Part shown: one piece after another, positions 11,801 through 22,867 of the stretch | How positions within the stretch are numbered: the first letter of the stretch is position 1 | How the letters are laid out: the number at the start of each line of letters is the position of its first letter | From: Epichloe hybrida | Lineage: Eukaryota; Ascomycota; Sordariomycetes; Hypocreales; Clavicipitaceae | Length of the DNA stretch: 64,000 bases | Assembly: GCA_019022495.1 (NCBI GenBank) | Contig: JAFEKR010000034.1 | Span: 496,001-560,000 of the forward strand | Direction: 5' to 3' | Translations under genes and position numbers: made by a program | Notes under the pieces: generated by a model | What the model was told of the DNA's origin: nothing | Database searches by the model: none | Seen by the model: only the letters and a program-made list of their open reading frames with translations

Positions 11801-13864
11801 ATCACGTAGTAAGCCCTTATAATCTAACTAGTAATAAAGGAAGTTAAGCGCATTTATGCCTAGCGGAAAGTTAGTAATACCCTTACTACAAGGAACAGTC
11901 CTAATACCTTTATAACTATTAACCTCCTGCTAGGATTGCTTATACGCGTGTAGCGCGAAGGTAAAGGATAGGTAAGCCCCTATAAGCTATTAGCTATAGA
12001 GGGCAAGACCTACACTCTTAAGCTCCCTTAAGGCCCTAAGGCCTTTAGATTAACATCTATTAGGCCTTTTTATAAAGATCCTAATAAAGAGAGACCTCCT
12101 AAGAGCACAGATAACTAAGACGCCTCCCTATAGCCTATAGCTACCCCTCCTACTAATCCCCTAAGGTAAGGACCTAGAAGACCTTAGAAAAACCCCCCTA
12201 TTATTATATCTAATATTAATTACGTAAATTAAATAAAAGACAAGACTAACGTCTTTCTATTAGCTAAGGAAAGCTCTAACCTTAAGCTTACGATCTAATT
12301 ATGTAAGGAAGGAATCATTAAGACCCCTAGCAAACCCTTTAAGCTATTTACTAAAGCTAAGATCGATTCTCTAATCAAATAAGGCGTGTTTAAGTTTATT
12401 AAGTATAATAAAAGAGAGTATAGTAAAGTTTGCATTTTCAATTCCTATATTATTAATAAGGTAAAGGGCAAGATAATAGATCCGTATAAGAAATCAAGGC
12501 TTATAATCTAAGGTTACGGCAATAAGGAGAAGCTAGCAATCCTCACACAGGCCCTAACAATCCAGCGAGCTAGCTAGTGATTAATCCTCGCAATAGCACC
12601 TACGTTATTATTACTAGGCCTTATCCTCTAGCTTCGTAACATTACATAAGCCTATATGCAAGCCTAAACGCTTCTTAGTTATATAATCCTAGCCTAAATC
12701 CCTATCTAAATCTATTACCTATACCTTATAGGCATAATAATGTAAGTAATTAAGCCTCTATATAGTATTATAAAAGCTAGCACCCACTAGTAGGTAACGT
12801 ATTATTATTACTATAGAGAAATGCTCCAGATAATAACCTCTACGTTTAACCTATGCTTGCTTATAATAATAAAGGAGAACCTAACCTTTGTGTATATAAG
12901 GATATAAACTAATAATATAATTAGACTATCTAACCGTAAGTTCTCTTAATAAGAGGAAGATTAATTAAAAGCTACTTCTTTTATTACTAAACTAAAGCAA
13001 ATCCTTTCCACAGGGAACCCACTAACCTTTAATAGTAGTATTATTACTCTTAAAAATAATATAATTACACTAAGGCAGAAGGGCCAGAGTGGAAAGCTTT
13101 AGTTAATCCCGCTAACTAATTTAAAATAGGCATATATAGAATAACAAGCTTAAGGCACGTATATTACCTTAATCTACTAACCTAAAGCCTACTTTAACCT
13201 CTCTATTACTACATAACACTAAGAGCTATTACCTTAAGATATAAAGAGCCTAAACTAATAGATTTAATAGCAAATTAATAATCTAAGCTAAGGATTAAGG
13301 TTTATACTATTTAATCTTAAAAAGGTAAAGCTTTTTGTATTTATAGATAGATTATTTACTAATAACTAGGACCTTACTTCCTAGCTAGGCTATGTGCTTA
13401 TCCTAGCTAGTAAAGTCTAAGAGGAAAGCACCTTTATAATCTAAGGTAATATTATACACTATAGCTTTACTAAGAGTAAGAGAGTTATAAGAAGTGTGCT
13501 TACCTCTAAGATCTACGGCATGGTTACTAGTGCTAATATAGCTTACGTGGTCTTGATAACGCTTAGGTTAATTACCTATTAATTAAACCTCCCTATGATT
13601 CCTATTATTATCTATATTAATTCGTACTCTTTATATAAATACCTTATTAAGCTTAGTACTATAAAGGAGAAGCGTCTTATAATTAACATTATAGCCCTTT
13701 GTTAATTATACAAGCAATAAGAGATCTGCGAGATTAGATAGATTAATAGGAATAATAACCTTGCTAATGCATTTATAAAGGTATCGCTAAATAAGGCATT
13801 TAAGAGGTTTATCACAAGCAACAAGGCGACTATTAGGATAGAAGGGTAGGTTACGCAATCGTAA
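8850..13864 (+). pseudogene. Copia B gag-pol, RIP-inactivated
   Basis: One frame can be followed from gag to the final TAA at 13862-13864, with many TAA/TAG stops but no frameshift between the landmarks checked. Landmarks in that frame are a gag zinc knuckle near 10,320 with Cys changed to Tyr, an integrase His-Cys segment and core from about 11,150 to 11,700, the RT N-terminal segment around 12,479, and RNase H from about 13,100. The start codon was not identified, and the frame is unclear before about 8,850. Confidence 0.75.
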
Positions 13865-14086
13865 TGTTTGTGTTAATCTAATAAGATTAAAGGTGTTAAG
13901 AATTAGGCCTACTTATCCTTACATAGGCTTATAGATTAGATTTTGTTATTTATTATACCCCTTCCCCTTGCCCTTTTCTTATAATATTATTCATAATTAT
14001 TTAATCTTATTTATTCCTTAATTCCTATTCACTTCTCTTATTAATATTATATATTAATAATTATGTTAAAAAGAGAGAGTTTCTAG

Positions 14087-14382
14087 TGTTAAAATAAGCA
14101 TAATATTAATAAGGGTGCGCGCCTCTAATTAGGTAAGCGCGTTACATCGCGGACCTATATATCTAGCCTGACCGCGCCGCGATTAGAGTCAGTATATGTG
14201 GCCTCTTCGCTAATAACCCTAATTAAGGCCCCTTTTCCTATGATAAATAGCACACCCTCTTTGCTTCTATTTAATCCCTCTTTTGCTTGCTTTGATAGAC
14301 TAGAATATATAATGATTACGTGCACTTTAGTCCACCCCGAAAACCCTACGCGTAGGTCAATAGTATCCTGTAGATACTAACA
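14087..14382 (+). repeat. Copia B 3' LTR (296 bp)
   Basis: This is the partner of 8104-8399. It starts TGTTAAAATAAGC and ends GATACTAACA, and is followed by TATTC, the duplicated target. Confidence 0.9.
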
Positions 14383-15319
14383 TATTCTTATTTTTATATA
14401 TAATTTAGTTATTTATTTAAAAATCTATTAAGTTTTAGCTTATTTAGAAAAGTAAGCTTATTTTAAATATATAATATCTTAGTAATATTCTTTTATATCT
14501 ATTTTAAAAAATGATTTTTTCTTAATATATTAAGGGTCTTTTTATTCTTATATCTATTTTCTATGATTTATTATAATTATTTATTATATAAAAGTACATT
14601 ATAATACAATACAATACAATACATTACAATACATTACAATACAATACAATGTATTATTAAAAAGGTAAGGTAGTATATATACTTATTATATAGTAGATTT
14701 TTAATATAATCTAAATAAGATATCCTTAAATTTTTATACCATTTAGGTATTTAGTTATAGAATTATAAAGTTTTAGCTAATTTAGACTATTAAGCTATAT
14801 ATATATATAGGGTAGCTATAAATAGTATTATCTAAACTTAACTTATAGTAAAATTTATTCTTTATATTTTAAAGGTTATCCTATCTTTCTAGCTTTTGTT
14901 TAGGATTTACTATGCATTTTAATATAGTATTTTTGCTTTAAATATAATATTTACCCTAAAGAAATAATTTATAATTCTAAATAAATAAGATTAAAACTCT
15001 AATAAAAATATACTTATATATATAAGGAATTTATTATAAAGAGAAAATTAAAATTTATTTAATAAATGCTTCTTTTACTATTAAGCTATTTTATTATAAT
15101 TATAATAAATTATATTAGCTTTGAACCTTTTTTAAACTAAAAGAAAAGGAAAAAACCTAGGAAAAGCTTATAAAGAAAAGTTAAAATATTATATAAAGAA
15201 TAATCATAATATATATACTATTTTTTTAATATTAAGTAAATAAATAAATAAGCTTTAAAAGTAAGTTTAATTATTTATACTACTTTTAGCTTACTTACTT
15301 AGTTATATAGTGTTTATTA

Positions 15320-15735
15320 AAGTGGGTCTAAAAGTGGGTCTTGTTAAACACTAAAAACCAAGTATAATCCCTTTTTATAGTTATATAACTTTAGCTAAGA
15401 AGAGGAGGATATATAAAAGTGGGTCTAATAGTGGGACTTGTTAAACACTAAAAACCAAGTATAATCCCTTTCTATAGTTATATAACTTTAGCTAAGAAGA
15501 GGAGGATATATAAAAGTGGGTCTAAAAGTGGATCCTATTAGTTATACTATAAACCTAGTATTATCTCTTTACTTAGTTATATAATTCTAGCTAAAAAGAA
15601 ATATATATACAAAAGTGGGTCTAAAAGTGGGTCCTATTAGTTATACTATAAACATAATAATCTCTTTACTTAGTTATGTAATTTTAGTTAAAAAGAGAGA
15701 AATATACTAAAGTAAGTCTTATAGTTATATTAGGA
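15320..15735 (+). repeat. Tandem repeat, about 4.3 units of 96-98 bp, inside the hAT-like element
   Basis: Units begin near 15320, 15417, 15513 and 15612, with a partial fifth at about 15708. Each starts AAAAGTGGGTCTAAAAGTGG. Units 1-2 are nearly identical to each other, and units 3-4 resemble each other more than they resemble 1-2. No spacers or coding potential are visible. Confidence 0.8.
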
Positions 15736-16074
15736 CTTACTTTCTATTAGTATAAAATTATAAATAGTATAATATTAAAAACATAAAAAAGAAAGGAATT
15801 TTATTTTATTAATATTTTAAAAAACCTTTAAATACTAAATAATTAATAAGTCTAGCTTTTTCTATAGTAATTTACTTATAAATACTTATATTTATATTAT
15901 ATTAATTTATTACTTATTTATTTTTAATTAAACTTTAACACTAATAATATTTTAAGTTATATAAGTAATAGAAGTAATATATATATATAAGCTATTATAA
16001 GCTATTATAAGCTATTATATTAACTATATATACCTTATAATTAAGGAATTTACTTAAAACTAAAAAAAAAGAAA

Positions 16075-16222
16075 AAAAATACAAAACAATACAAATAATA
16101 CATGTATTGTATTGTATTGTAAAATTTTGGATGTATTGTATTGTGTAATGTATTGTATTGTATTGTATTGTCAATACAATACAATACAATACACAATACA
16201 TCAAATGTATTGTATTGTATTG
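16075..16222. repeat. Right subterminal TGTATTG/CAATACA array of the hAT-like element
   Basis: This mirrors the left array. TGTATTGTATTG runs alternate with ATACAATACAAT runs and end directly at the terminal repeat CAATGCTCTG. The open frame at 15995-16225 (-) is a product of this array. Confidence 0.8.
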
Positions 16223-18607
16223 CAATGCTCTGACTGTGAGATTCTAATCCCCCTGGAAAAACGACCTAAAGCCTAGAAGTTAGCAGCTAGGACTATCCCT
16301 GGAAGACTTTTAGCTACACTAGGTTCTAACACCTACCTAGTGTATATCCCCTCTAAAAGGCTAGTTATAAAAACTAGCTTTATTAAGATTATAGAACCTA
16401 TAGGCCCTGTTTCTAAAGGCTTACCTAGGATTTCTATAGGGGATAACCCTTTAGAGGGGGAAAATGATTTAGATTAACAACATCTAGATCAAGGTTCAAA
16501 GGATTACCCTATAGACAACATAGGTATCCCTGTAGGTTAAGAAAAACCACCTACAGGCCCCAAAGAACCCCCTAAAGGCTTAATTCCAGCGGATCCCATA
16601 CAGGCGCAGCCTATAACTTAACTAGGAAATCAGATTTCAACTTCGGACCTTAATTTTGACAAGATTATCGATTTCGACCCTAATATCGACCCTATGGATA
16701 TTAATATTAGTTCCCCTTCTTCTCTAGATTTTATAAAAGAAATCTACTTTAAGGTACAGGAGAAGCTAAAGGAAAAGAATCCTATTAGCCCTGAGCCTAA
16801 GACCTAGAAGCAGGCTATATCTAGCCCTGAAAGGGATAAATGGATAGAAGCCACGTATAAGGAATACAAATAGCTTCTAAAGGCTAGTACTTTTAAATTT
16901 ATAGGGAAAGATTAAATCCCTAAGGGCCGAAAAGTACTAAAGAATAGGCTTGTTTATAAGCTTAAAAAGGATAAAGAAAATAATCCTTTAAAATATAAGG
17001 CTTAACTCGTTACTAAGGGATTTATACAAATCAAAGGTCTAGATTACCTAGAGACCTTCGCTGCTACAAGCATTCCCCCTAGCTAGAGGATTTTACTAGC
17101 CCTAGCGGCTTGGAATAACTAGGAAATCGAATAAATCGATTTTATAGGAGCTTTTCTTAATAGTAAGCTATAACAACAGATTTATATGGTTATTCTAGAA
17201 GGGTTTATTGAATTCCTTGAGGTAAATCCTAAACTAGCTAAATTAGCTAGAAGTTTTAGCTAGAAACCTTCTAAAGATTAAGTAATTTTATTACAGAAGT
17301 CTTTATACGGCCTAAAACAAAGCTTAAGGGAATAGTAACAAGCGCTAATATTAGTGCTTAAATCCCTAGGATTTAACCCTTTAATATCTGACCTAGCTAT
17401 CTTCTTTAATCCTTTAACTAAAACCTTTGTTATTATATATATTAATAACTATTTTCTAATTAGACTGGATTTATCTTATATCCAAAGGCTTAAAAAGGAA
17501 CTTTATAAAGTCTATCTAATAGAAGATAGGGGGCCTGCTGAATTCTTCTTAGGGGTTTAAATTATACAAGATAGGCCTAATAGAATACTGAAAATTCATT
17601 AATCTTAGTATATATTAGAAGCCTTAAAACGATTTAATATGCTAGATAGTAAGCCTATTAGCATACCTCTTCAGCTAGGCGTTTTAGCTACGCAGATAAC
17701 TAAGCTTTTAATAGCTAGCGAAATCAAGCTTTACTAGTGTATCATAGGGACTATAATGTACCTAATGTTGCTTATAAGGCCTGATATAGCTTTTACGCTA
17801 CAGTGGTTATCTACTACACTAGCTAGCCCTTATATAGAACACCTAAAGGCAGCTAAAAATCTGCTAAGGTATCTATTAGGGACTAGATTCCTTACTATTA
17901 TTTATAGGGGAGACCCTAAAGGGTTAGTTAGCAAAAGCCTAATAGGTTATTGTGATAGTAATTTTACAGGGGATAAAAAGACCTTAAAATTAACCTATAC
18001 TTATCTATTTAAGCTAGCTAGCAGACCTATTAGCTGGAAATCAAAGAAAGCTAGTATAATAGCTCTATTAACACTAGAAGCTGAAGCTGATGCTATCTGC
18101 GAGACCTTCCAGGAGCTTTAGTGGCTTTAGGGCTTATTTAAGGAGCTAAAAACCCCTATTTCTCCCCCTATTTAGATATATTACGATAATTAAGGCGCTA
18201 TAACTACTGCTTATAACCCTGCTTTACATAGTTGTATAAAGCATATATTACTAAAGTTTAACTATATTAGGTAACAGGTTTTAGAGGGTTTAGCTAAGAT
18301 TGAATATCTAGATACGAAGTCAATGCCTGCAGATAGTCTTACGAAGCCTCTTTCTAGACCTCTTTATCAGGCTTTTATTAAGCTTTTAGGGCTTAATAAT
18401 TATTAAACCAATAACTAATTCCCTTTAACAGGGAACTAAAAAATAACGTTAAAAGGGAGCTATATTTAATAATAGCTAGGAATTTAAAAAGGGGGCTTTT
18501 TTATATTTTCCTGTTTTTCCCTTTTATCTGTTATTATTAAAAGTTGTTGATTTTTCCCTATAGTCTTTTTGTACACTTCTAATTGCTTTTAAATGTAATT
18601 CTTTTAT

Positions 18608-18615
18608 AAAGGGGG
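18608..18615 (+). other. Copia A polypurine tract
   Basis: AAAGGGGG lies immediately before the TG that starts the 3' LTR, where plus-strand priming occurs in LTR elements. Confidence 0.6.
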
Positions 18616-19439
18616 TGTTAAAAATAAGACTTATTTTTAGCCCTTTTCTAGTTAAAGAACCTTCTTATTACTAGCTTGCTTTGCAAGTCTAATAGCTACA
18701 CTGTAGCTGTTAACGGTCGCGAGGGCAGCTGTTAATAGCTGCGTCGCAGCTGTCAACAGCTGCGACCGACCGTGTGGATAACTAATTAGTTAATTGCGTT
18801 GTGGCTATAAGTGTAGCCACAACCACGCTACTAGTAATTAGGTAAGCTAGGGTGATGTAAGCTAGGGTAACGTAAGTAGGTTACCTTACACATAACTTAC
18901 CCTATAGCTATCTTTAATAATGATTTTCTCTTTATCTAGAGGTTATACAAAAGTTTCACATATAGCAAATTAAAGCTTAAAGATAGGGCTTTCTTTTTAT
19001 ATAAGGTTATTTTTTAGACTAAAAGTTAGTGCATACGGGTTGCTAGCTAGTATGGTGGTGAGTTGATTTTTTAGTTTTTGTATATAAATGAATTTTACGG
19101 AAAATCAAAAGTGGCCTATAAGACCCCGTTAGTGGCCCGGATCCACCAATACGGTCGGTAAGTCTATGAGAGGAAGAAGATCTTTTTAACTAGCTAGATA
19201 GCTAGTCCTCTTAACTAACAACAGCCGCATTACCTGTACAACATATCTAAAATCAATTCTATTACTCTATAAGATATTATAAAAGTGATCTAAATTGAAT
19301 TCTATTAGTTAATAACTGCTACAACCTTCCGTTGCGTTACGTTAATTAATTCAACGTTGCAGCCCTATTAGTCCCCGACCGTAGAGCTTGCACCTGTACA
19401 GCTGTTGCCAGCTGGCAACTAGCTCCCTACATTTCAATA
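18616..19439 (+). repeat. Copia A 3' LTR (824 bp)
   Basis: This is the partner of 4044-4867 and has the same length. The hairpin at 18743-18766 is identical to that at 4171-4194, although nearby positions differ by C/T changes. Confidence 0.9.
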
Positions 19440-19975
19440 GATCTTATTATTAAGTTCTAATAGGAATCTAGCCTCTAGACTTAACATATAGGCCTTTTAC
19501 TTAACCACGCCCCTAGATCTCTCTACCTTACTATTCTAACTAGGTATTAAGGGAGCTGAATTATAGACTATAATGCCTATAAGGGCTATCTTATCCTTTA
19601 TATTCTCTATAAAGAGGGCCTTTTTAATATCGCTATGCAAGAATTGTAGCTAAACCCTAAATTAAGTGCTTAGAAACGCTACTATTATACAGAAGCTATT
19701 ATAAATCCTATCCTTTAATTTAAATAAGTAATAGAATTATATTAAGGTTATAAGGTATATAAAAACACACTAATACCTATTACTATTCTAATAAGGAGAG
19801 TTATAGTACTCTAGATTAACTAAAAGCCTATAACCTAGTCCTTAAGGAAGTCCTTTAGGTATAACCTATAATCTCTAGCGCTTAGCTTTACCTATAGCAT
19901 AGATCTTATACTCTATAAGCTTAGGTCCTATTAATTTAACACCTAAAGTTATATTTATAAGCTCTATAACGCGAC
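19440..19975 (-). mobile_element. Copia C remnant, integrase side
   Basis: On the minus strand this reads as the integrase core and C-terminal part of a copia pol. It includes a segment resembling the Leu-Leu-Asn-x-Thr-Pro region, completed across Copia A at about 3,950-4,043. The first bases, GATCT, are the target duplication of Copia A. The element ends abruptly near 19,975, where base composition changes to GC-balanced DNA. No 5' LTR or gag is present, so it is truncated. Confidence 0.6.
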
Positions 19976-21321
19976 AACGAAGATGCGAGAAACCCGGGTC
20001 ACAGCTCTGAGGGCTGGGAGGGAGGGGGGGGAGAAACCGGGATGGACGAGGGGGTTTGTGTGCGCGGTGGGTGTGCGCGGTGCCAAGAATAGCTCCGGCA
20101 CGGTCGGTGTGTGCTTTCAGCTATTTTCAGCTGGGGTGCCCTCTCTGTCTTCTCGTGGACATGTCAACTGACGGCTGTCAGATTCCGACTGGGAGGCAGT
20201 GACGAAATGCAACAAGGCGATGGGATGCTGATGGCACCTGGATGCTTTTTTTGTGCGCGCCTCGTCAATTGTCACGAGGCGGCAGCGAGGCAGAAGGCTT
20301 GCCGATTGGCGGGGGCGGGTCCACTGGAGGCCCCAAACCAGCTGGGAGCAAAAGCAAAGGCAACATGGGACCATTTTGCCGCTGCCCGAGTCGACAAATG
20401 TTGGATGGGTCGCCTCTTGCTTTTTCCCTCATCACGCTACATGTACCGCCGCGGCTCGGTGACGGTGACGGTGACGGTGACGGTGACTCTGCCGTTGATT
20501 GGAGAGGCGGGAGGCGGCAAGACAATGGCATCGGCCAAGTTTCCCATTCGAAATGCATGGAAAACGTACGGAGTAAAGGAGAAGAAAAAGAAGGCGTACG
20601 GATCCGTACATGCCTTGGCTTTTGCCCCTCCCCCGCCTTGTTCTTCCGCCCCCGTCAGGGATCTACTGCCTCTCTGTCGTGTCGGAGCGTCGGGCAGCTG
20701 GTGATGCGCCACAGACAAGTCCCGGAGTCCGGGTGAGTTATAATACCAAGTCGGCAGCATCGGCTTTAGCTCATCTGATCTTGTTTTTGGCAAAACTTGA
20801 ACTTGGTACCCGCGCGAGTTGGTGGCTGTTGTCAATCGTCTCTTGACTCAAGAGTCCGGCATATGCCTGAGCCCACTGCTCCTCAATGGATCGCGACGGA
20901 GCTGTCATCAGCGATGGCGTGACTCATCTCTAGTTGAACAATGACGTGGCTGCCATTTTGTCTCACGGCTCTTGGGGCGGTGAGGAGGTTTGAGTCGCTG
21001 GTAGTCGACTCCGGGGCCATCTGGGGCCATCTGCAAGCATGCCTTCAACACCATCTGGTTGAACGCCCTCTCATCATCCAACCCTTCAATGAGGAACACT
21101 CCGGAGTGATGGGTGACAGCCCAGTCATGTTGCCATCTCGTAAATATCTAGTCAAGTGAACTTTTACCCTTGACATACTTTTTGTACGCTCTCATCATTG
21201 TCATTACAGGAAATGTCCTGGCCCCCCCAAGGAGCCAAGGAGGGAATCAAATCAATCAACATCTCGTGATTTCACAGTGCCATCCAGTCTTTTTTGTCAC
21301 CCCTTGAAGCACCCATGTCCT
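19976..21321. other. Intergenic, GC-balanced; 3' flank of the ASL gene
   Basis: I see no supported gene. Overlapping frames at 20,111-20,835 run through a GGTGAC microsatellite (20458-20487) and do not resemble known proteins. The perfect palindrome GTACGGATCCGTAC is at 20596-20609. Confidence 0.6.
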
Positions 21322-22867
21322 CTATCTGCTTACGAAAGCCTCAATCGAGTCAATTTGTTCCAACACACAAGCCTTGCTGGTGCCACCTTTGGAGGTCCTC
21401 TTCTCAACACTCCTCTCGAAATCAAAGACATCCTTGATGTCAGCCTCAAAGAGCGGCGTAATCTCTTTCAGATGGTCCAGGCTCAGTTCTGAGATGGAGC
21501 AGCTCTGCTCCTCGGCTTTGCGAACGACTGAGCCGGCCATGTGGTGAGTCTCGCGGAAGGGAACGCCCTTGAGGACGAGGTAGTCAGCCACATCGGTGGC
21601 AAGCATGTCGGCAGTCAGGGCGGCCTTCATCTTCTCGGGACGAATGTCCAAGGTCGCGATGACACCGGTAGTAATCTTGACGCAGTCGGAGACGGTCTTC
21701 AGGCAATCAACCAGGGGCTCGACGGACTCCTGGAGATCCTTGTTGTAAGAGGTTGGGAGACTCTTGAGTGACGACAGGAACCCGGACGACTGAGAAATTC
21801 CTTGTCAGCAAAAGGCATTACCGAAACGGGGAGTAGACATGGCAAAACAGGGACTTGAAAGCTTACCTGTCCCATGACGCGACCAGCCTTGCCGCGAATG
21901 AGCTCCAGGCTGTCGGGGTTCTTCTTCTGCGGCATCAAGCTACTGCCAGTGCTGTAGGCATCGGCGACCTGTACGAAGCCAAACTCGGCGGTTGAGAAGA
22001 GAATCAAATCCTCGCTCAGCCGGCTCAGGTGCACCATCAACAAGCTGGCCCACTGCAAAATATCCACGACGAAGTCACGGTCAGCGACAGCCGCCAGACT
22101 GTTGGGGTGGGCTGAGGGGAAGCCCAAGTCCTTGGCCATGAAATCGCGGTCAATGCCAAAGGGATTGCCGGCAAGCGCGCCAACGCCCAGGGGGCAGCTG
22201 GCTACGCGCTCCTGGACACCGCTCAGTCTCTGGAGATCGCCGAGAATGAAAGTAGCGTGAGAAAGAAGCCAGTGGGAAAATCGAACGGGCTGGGCGCGCT
22301 GCAAATGGGTATAGCCAGGCATCAACACGGGAAGCGTGACCTTGGCCTTGGCAGTGAAGACCTTGAGCGCCTCCTTGAGTGTTGAAGAGATGTCCTCGAG
22401 CTGTGATCTGGCCCATAATCGCATGTCGACGCTGACCTGTTCGTTTCGCGATCGACCGGTGTGCAGCTTACCGGCAACCTGGGTGCCGATGATCTCGCCC
22501 AATCGTCGCTCGTTGATGGTGTGGATGTCCTCGTCGGACTTTGGGTTGATGACAATCGTGCCATTGTCCCATTCCTCGCCGACCTTTTTCAAGCCAGTTG
22601 TGATCTGGTTCAGCTCGTCCTCGGTGATGATGTTCAGCTTCTGCAGGGCACGGGCAAAGGTGATCGAGCCCCGGATGTCAGCATGGCAGAGGCATTTGTC
22701 GAAAGACAGAGACTCGTTGAACTGTATCATTAGGTCATCGAGGCCGCCTAGCTCAAAAATGGGTCAGCATAAGGATCGGAGGAGCAAGTGAGTGGGGTGA
22801 GAGAGCTGATCGTACTGCTGAAGCGGCCGCCCCAGAGGAAAGTAGAGGCAGAATCGGAGGCCATCAT
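21322..22867 (-). CDS. ARG4: Argininosuccinate lyase
   Basis: This enzyme cleaves argininosuccinate to arginine and fumarate, the last step of arginine synthesis, normally as a cytosolic homotetramer. It has three exons: 22867-22816, 22747-21867 and 21789-21322. The introns are 68 and 77 nt, GT-AG, and the spliced product is 466 aa, normal for the family. The N-terminal WGGRF motif is completed across intron 1 (residues 12-16). HTGRSRNEQ is at 113-121, and the catalytic His is likely H165 in GYTHLQRAQP. The fumarase/lyase signature GSSLMPQKKNPD is at 285-296, with the catalytic Ser in this loop (S287 by position). ATG codons at 22867 and 22864 are adjacent, so the start is uncertain by one residue. 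It is divergent from the epimerase gene, with 1,067 bp between starts. Confidence 0.96.

Larger units (their letters stand above)
8104..14382 (+). mobile_element. Copia B: full-length LTR retrotransposon, TSD TATTC
   Basis: This is a 6,279-bp Ty1/copia element with two 296-bp LTRs (8104-8399 and 14087-14382), flanked by TATTC at 8099-8103 and 14383-14387. It sits inside the hAT-like element and is the youngest layer of the nest. It is strongly RIP-mutated. It belongs to the same family as the fragment at 1-797. The primer-binding site after 8399 is too decayed to recognise. Confidence 0.92.
7880..16232. mobile_element. hAT-like DNA transposon (non-autonomous) with 8-bp TSD, split by Copia B
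   Basis: The terminal inverted repeats are CAGAGCATTG (7880-7889) and CAATGCTCTG (16223-16232). They are flanked by a perfect 8-bp duplication, ACTGTGAG (7872-7879 and 16233-16240). An 8-bp duplication with CAG-type ends is the hallmark of hAT elements. Removing Copia B and one copy of its duplication leaves about 2,069 bp. I see no transposase. The interior is very AT-rich and has arrays of TGTATTG/CAATACA at both ends (7889-8030 and 16075-16222), a further copy at 14,600-14,660, and about 96-bp tandem repeats. The sequence 14,605-14,712 also repeats 7,990-8,097, so part of the left end is duplicated internally. Confidence 0.85.
5081..18406 (+). pseudogene. Copia A gag-pol, RIP-inactivated and split by an insertion
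   Basis: The polyprotein starts at ATG 5081 and ends at TAA 18404-18406. It occupies 5081-7879 and 16241-18406, which join in frame (2799 nt, then 2166 nt; about 1654 codons). The order is gag with a Lys/Ser-rich tract (about 5,980-6,300), a protease-like segment near 6,360-6,500, integrase (about 7,200-7,860 and 16,241-16,450), reverse transcriptase (about 16,740-17,700) and RNase H to the end. The RT box at 17438-17449 reads Tyr-Ile-Asn-Asn, so both catalytic Asp codons are changed by G-to-A. I saw no frameshift, only TAA/TAG/TGA stops. The longest open pieces are 5855-6577, 17354-17560 and 17756-18121. Confidence 0.88.
4044..19439 (+). mobile_element. Copia A: full-length LTR retrotransposon with nested insertions, TSD GATCT
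   Basis: This is a complete Ty1/copia element. It has two 824-bp LTRs (4044-4867 and 18616-19439), a half-tRNA primer-binding site right after the 5' LTR, one gag-pol reading frame, and a purine run just before the 3' LTR. It is flanked by GATCT at 4039-4043 and 19440-19444. Without the hAT-like insertion (7880-16232) and one copy of its duplication, the element would be about 7.0 kb. All reading-frame damage seen is stop codons of the kind RIP makes. Confidence 0.9.

Noticed and set aside
15320..15735. CRISPR-like regular repeats
   Set aside because: Units are contiguous 96-bp tandem copies without unique spacers, inside a eukaryotic transposon.
1..19975. Mitochondrial or plasmid origin for the AT-rich block
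   Set aside because: It is made of nuclear LTR and DNA transposons with RIP signatures and joins nuclear genes directly.
20111..20835. Several overlapping frames of up to 197 codons
   Set aside because: They arise from GC-rich DNA and a GGTGAC microsatellite, giving Val-Thr or Asp-Gly runs in different frames. No conserved motif.
20919..20925. TGACTCA (Gcn4/CPC1-type) site near the ASL gene
   Set aside because: It lies downstream of the gene's 3' end and not in its promoter, so a regulatory role in arginine control is not supported.
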